NCBI GenBank assembly: GCA_027451165.1
Contig: DAIDJX010000129.1
Location: 1-8,884, forward strand
Length of the DNA stretch: 8,884 nt
DNA from: Prolixibacteraceae bacterium
GTDB lineage: Bacteria > Bacteroidota > Bacteroidia > Bacteroidales > Prolixibacteraceae
Reading direction: 5' to 3'
The first letter of the stretch is position 1, and each line of letters opens with the position of its first letter. Made by a program: the position numbers and the translations under genes. The notes below the pieces were generated by a model, which saw nothing but the letters and a program-made list of their open reading frames with translations, searched no databases and was not told where the DNA came from. Below, one piece after another: positions 7,048 to 8,884 of the stretch.

Positions 7048-7917
7048 TCAAAAGGTTAATTGGTTTAAAACTTCCCTGACCATAGTTTCCATCTCCCGGT
7101 GGTACTCCTCATTGGCGCTCTTTACCTGACGATTGGCAATCATCAGGCATACCGTCACCGCTTCATGTCCCAACATCCGGGAAAGGCCGTATATGGCGGA
7201 ACTTTCCATTTCGTAATTGGTGATGCGCATCCCCTGGTACCGGAATTTTTCCAGTTGAGTGTTCAGCTCAGGAATGGCCAGGCCCAGTCGAAGTATCCTC
7301 CCCTGAGGCCCATAAAACCCGGGGGCTGAAATGTTAACTCCCTGCACAAATGGCGCCTTATCCAACTTTTTCAGCAATCTTTCTGCGCCATACACGACAT
7401 AGGGGGAAGGGAAATCCTCAGGCCAGCTGATGTACTGCTTCAACGCATCTTCAAAATCAAGATCACAATAATCCTTCCTGTTGGCATAAAAGGCGAGCAT
7501 TCCATCAAATCCAACCGAACAACGACTTACTATCCAGGAGTTTACAGGAATATCCCTTTGCAAGCCTCCGGTGGTGCCTATCCTGACCAGCTGAAGAGAA
7601 CGATGTTCCGGTTTTATTTCACGCCGCGCAAGGTCAATATTGACCAGTGCATCCAGCTCATTCATCACAATGTCCACATTGTCAGTTCCAATCCCGGTAG
7701 AGATTACTGTAAACCGATTTCCATGATAGCTGCCAGTGGCAGTTACAAATTCCCTGTTTGAAACCATCATTTCTGTGGAATCAAACATCGATGAAACCAT
7801 CTTAACCCTACCGGGATCTCCCACAAGGATCACCCGGTCGGCAACCTGTTCTGGTAGCAGATGCAGATGGAAAATGGTACCGTCAGGATTCAGGATTAAT
7901 TCTGATTCTTCAATCAT
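7048..7917 (-). CDS. Uridine-phosphorylase-like nucleoside phosphorylase (NP-I family)
   Basis: A 289-residue cytosolic enzyme of the NP-I family, which splits nucleosides with phosphate to a base and ribose-1-phosphate. Visible motifs: GDPGRV (33-38, phosphate binding through G33 and R37), SNREF (R55, the phosphate-binding arginine from the neighbouring subunit), STGIGTDN (73-80), RIGTTGG (112-118, R112 and T115) and NYEMESSAIY (234-243, ribose-binding M237 and E238). In FYGPQGR (201-207), Q205 and R207 match the Gln-x-Arg pair that recognises the uracil ring in E. coli and human uridine phosphorylases. This favours pyrimidine rather than purine nucleosides. The assignment to uridine is inferred from that pair; thymidine or deoxyuridine could also be used. 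It is the first gene of a two-gene unit with the SirB1-like gene. The ATG at 7917 has a good promoter 23 bases upstream. The length is longer than E. coli Udp (about 253) and closer to eukaryotic-type members. Confidence 0.88.
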   Translation of the reverse strand: MIEESELILNPDGTIFHLHLLPEQVADRVILVGDPGRVKMVSSMFDSTEMMVSNREFVTATGSYHGNRFTVISTGIGTDNVDIVMNELDALVNIDLARREIKPEHRSLQLVRIGTTGGLQRDIPVNSWIVSRCSVGFDGMLAFYANRKDYCDLDFEDALKQYISWPEDFPSPYVVYGAERLLKKLDKAPFVQGVNISAPGFYGPQGRILRLGLAIPELNTQLEKFRYQGMRITNYEMESSAIYGLSRMLGHEAVTVCLMIANRQVKSANEEYHREMETMVREVLNQLTF

Positions 7918-7939
7918 AACACTATTTTCACGAAGCGAC

Positions 7940-7971
7940 CAAAGCTATTTAAAAAATCGCTTTATTACCAA
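7940..7971 (-). promoter_or_regulatory. Promoter of the nucleoside phosphorylase / SirB1-like pair
   Basis: On the minus strand TTG (7971-7969) is followed after 21 bases by TAGCTTTG (7947-7940), an exact -7 match. Transcription would begin around 7933-7936, giving a leader of about 16-20 bases before the ATG at 7917. Confidence 0.55.
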
Positions 7972-7991
7972 TAAGTTAGACCGATATTTAT

Positions 7992-8015
7992 CAACAACTA
8001 ACATAAAGTTTGTTG
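7992..8015. repeat. Inverted repeat upstream of the phosphorylase promoter
   Basis: CAACAACT (7992-7999) and AGTTTGTTG (8007-8015) pair over eight positions with one bulged A, around a 7-base loop AACATAA. It begins about 20 bases upstream of the -33 element of the phosphorylase promoter. No T tract follows in either direction, so it is not a plain terminator. It could be an operator-type site or chance AT-rich pairing. Confidence 0.35.
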
Positions 8016-8049
8016 CAGGTCACGTTAATAACCGATTGAAAGTACAATT

Positions 8050-8083
8050 CGGGTAAAAGTCTATCAGCCTTGCATATGCTGAT
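8050..8083 (-). terminator. Possible weak terminator after the 64-residue gene
   Basis: On the minus strand ATCAGC (8083-8078) and GCTGAT (8068-8063) form a 6-bp stem with a 9-base loop, extendable with an asymmetric bulge by outer CTAT/ATAG. AGACTTTT follows. It is about 40 bases beyond the stop of the small-protein gene. The stem is short and the U tract has only four Us and is displaced, so the call is tentative. Confidence 0.35.
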
Positions 8084-8122
8084 CAATAGGGTGTTTTATA
8101 TGGATCCTGCCGGTCGGGGGGA

Positions 8123-8317
8123 TTACCTTTTTAATTTCTGGTTCCTGTTTGATTTGGGATCAAATTCATCCATTTCATCGTCGTCGAAATCGTCGTAAAT
8201 TGATAACCGTCTTTTTGTACTTTTTTCTTTAAGGGAACCTCCGGAAACTGTGGCTTTTCTATCCACTTTGTCTATTTTTTCCCGGCTAACCGATTTGGAA
8301 AAATTCCGTTTCATCAC
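8123..8317 (-). CDS. Small highly charged protein of unknown function
   Basis: A 64-residue product I do not recognise. It splits into three blocks. Residues 1-38 are strongly basic and Ser/Lys/Arg rich (MMKRNFSKSVSREK, then STKRRLS). An acidic patch follows at 41-53 (YDDFDDDEMDEFD). A basic tail PKSNRNQKLKR ends the protein. There is no signal peptide, membrane segment or cysteine, and it is probably disordered. A basic-acidic-basic pattern could suit RNA, ribosome or DNA-associated binding, but this is a guess. Two tandem ATG codons (8317 and 8314) open the frame; either is possible. Support for being real: it is the only sizeable frame in 7918-8593, it has a consensus -7 box upstream at 8420-8427, and its composition is not that of random translation of AT-rich DNA. 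The DNA of the acidic patch (TCGTCGTC-like runs of Asp codons) is locally repetitive. Confidence 0.55.
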   Translation of the reverse strand: MMKRNFSKSVSREKIDKVDRKATVSGGSLKEKSTKRRLSIYDDFDDDEMDEFDPKSNRNQKLKR

Positions 8318-8381
8318 TTTGAAAACAAATAATTGAAATAGAATAACTTAAAAATAATGCTCAATTTTTCAATTTATACTT

Positions 8382-8409
8382 GCTGATTTATTCCTGTCAG
8401 AATATCAGC
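8382..8409. repeat. Hairpin in the 5' region of the small-protein transcript
   Basis: GCTGAT (8382-8387) pairs with ATCAGC (8404-8409). After a TT bulge, ATTC (8390-8393) pairs with GAAT (8400-8403) around a 6-base loop CTGTCA. If the minus-strand box at 8420-8427 is used, this hairpin forms at the very 5' end of the transcript, where it could protect the RNA. Confidence 0.4.
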
Positions 8410-8419
8410 TATTTGTGCT

Positions 8420-8447
8420 CAAATATATAAACAATTCTCAAATCAAA
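8420..8447 (-). promoter_or_regulatory. Candidate promoter of the small charged protein gene
   Basis: The minus strand has TATATTTG (8427-8420), an exact -7 element identical to those before the C69 and M23 genes. TTTG (8447-8444) lies 16 bases further upstream, a little closer than usual. The leader would be about 95 bases and would begin with the hairpin at 8382-8409. The 276-base gap 8318-8593 holds this, the hairpin and the divergent candidate promoter at 8543-8574; nothing else is recognised there. Confidence 0.4.
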
Positions 8448-8542
8448 TAATGGGCTGTCACTTTTTTATAATTCCTTTACAATTTAACGATTTCAGAGCA
8501 TATTTGTTGAGCAGGCATGTAAAAATCCAAGATTCTCCAGCC

Positions 8543-8574
8543 TTGGTATACCTGCGCAAGAAAATTTACGTTTT
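8543..8574 (+). promoter_or_regulatory. Candidate promoter of the TPR-type gene
   Basis: TTG (8543-8545) is followed after 21 bases by TACGTTTT (8567-8574), which matches TAnnTTTG except for the last base. The predicted start near 8581 leaves a leader of about 13 bases before the ATG at 8594. Confidence 0.35.
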
Positions 8575-8593
8575 ATCAAGTTGAAAAGAAGTT

Positions 8594-8884
8594 ATGTCGA
8601 GATTTTTATTTTCCGCCTGGCTTATACTATCGCTGGTTTTGATACCTCAGTTGTCTGAGGGACAATCCGGAACCAGAAGGGACAAATTGTACGATAAAGC
8701 GCTGAGGGCTTATCAGAGCGGTGATTATGCTGCCGCCAGGCTCGCCCTGGGAAAAATAGAATCAGAATCATCCGGAAACTTGTCAGTCTGCCTCCTTATG
8801 GCGGATATCTGCCACGAACAGCGCCAATTGGAGGAAGAAATGATTTGGCTGAAACGATCGTCACAAATTTCCGGAGCTCCGGCT
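8594..8884 (+). CDS. Exported TPR-type protein, N-terminal part (runs off window)
   Basis: An open frame of 97 codons from ATG 8594 to the window edge with no stop. Residues 4-18 are hydrophobic (FLFSAWLILSLVLIP), followed by a small-residue stretch near LSEGQSG, which fits a signal peptide cut around 22-24. The mature part begins RRDKLYDKALRAYQSGDYAAARLAL with a second unit LSVCLLMADICHEQRQLEEEMIWLKRSS. The spacing of Tyr/Ala/Gly residues (A-x-x-A-Y-x-x-G-D-Y-x-x-A) is that of tetratricopeptide helices. In Bacteroidota many exported proteins start this way and continue with PD40/WD-like and OmpA domains (PorE-type); whether this one does lies outside the window. The alternative is a plain TPR lipoprotein or periplasmic protein; no lipobox cysteine is seen. 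Confidence 0.75.
   Translation, partial: MSRFLFSAWLILSLVLIPQLSEGQSGTRRDKLYDKALRAYQSGDYAAARLALGKIESESSGNLSVCLLMADICHEQRQLEEEMIWLKRSSQISGAPA

Noticed and set aside
7736..8056. Plus-strand open frame of 106 codons reaching into the intergenic gap
   Set aside because: Most of it is antisense to the phosphorylase N-terminus including GDPGRV; the tail beyond 7917 covers the phosphorylase promoter and shows no protein-like pattern.
8318..8593. tRNA, small RNA or attachment site in the AT-rich gap
   Set aside because: No cloverleaf, GTTC T-loop or terminator-ended transcript is visible; beyond the two candidate promoters and the hairpin at 8382-8409 nothing stands out.
1..8884. CRISPR array, insertion sequence, toxin-antitoxin pair or defence system
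   Set aside because: No regularly spaced repeats, transposase-like or nuclease-type defence frames, or terminal inverted repeats are present; all large genes fit housekeeping or envelope families.

Overview
The window reads as an ordinary chromosomal stretch of a member of the Bacteroidota, probably Bacteroidales-like. Three things support this. The ribosomal protein L19 N-terminus is of the type I know from this phylum. A ZapB-like gene, zapA and rny lie together. Most genes are preceded by the TAnnTTTG -7 element of the Bacteroidota primary sigma factor rather than a TATAAT box. Ribosome binding sites of the Shine-Dalgarno type are largely absent, as expected. There is no sign of phage, IS element, integron, CRISPR or plasmid functions.

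Layout. Positions 1-122 (minus) hold the N-terminal third of rplS. Two secreted hydrolases follow on the minus strand: an Ntn-type C69 dipeptidase (240-1934) and an M23 LytM-type peptidase with a C-terminal beta-rich extension (2002-3714). The 120-base gap 3715-3834 is a divergent promoter region. To the right, on the plus strand, lie a small coiled-coil gene (3835-4128), zapA (4136-4432), a strong intrinsic terminator (4460-4505) and rny, encoding the membrane-anchored endoribonuclease RNase Y (4532-6088). A perfect 14-bp hairpin (6094-6144) serves as a shared terminator between the convergent rny and the next minus-strand pair.

That pair is a uridine-phosphorylase-like nucleoside phosphorylase (7048-7917) followed, 2 bases after its stop, by a SirB1/transglutaminase-like protein (6143-7045) that has lost the family's catalytic-type cysteine. 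Further right are a 64-residue highly charged small protein (8123-8317, minus), bounded on each side by a short hairpin with the same arm sequence, and a truncated gene for an exported TPR-type protein (8594 to the window edge, plus).

Functionally the window mixes translation (L19), envelope and peptide turnover (C69, M23), division (ZapA and its coiled-coil partner), RNA decay (RNase Y) and pyrimidine salvage. I do not see a clearly new multi-gene system. The best leads are the terminator between zapA and rny with no visible rny promoter after it, the unknown small charged protein and its flanking hairpins, and the cysteine-less SirB1-like protein.
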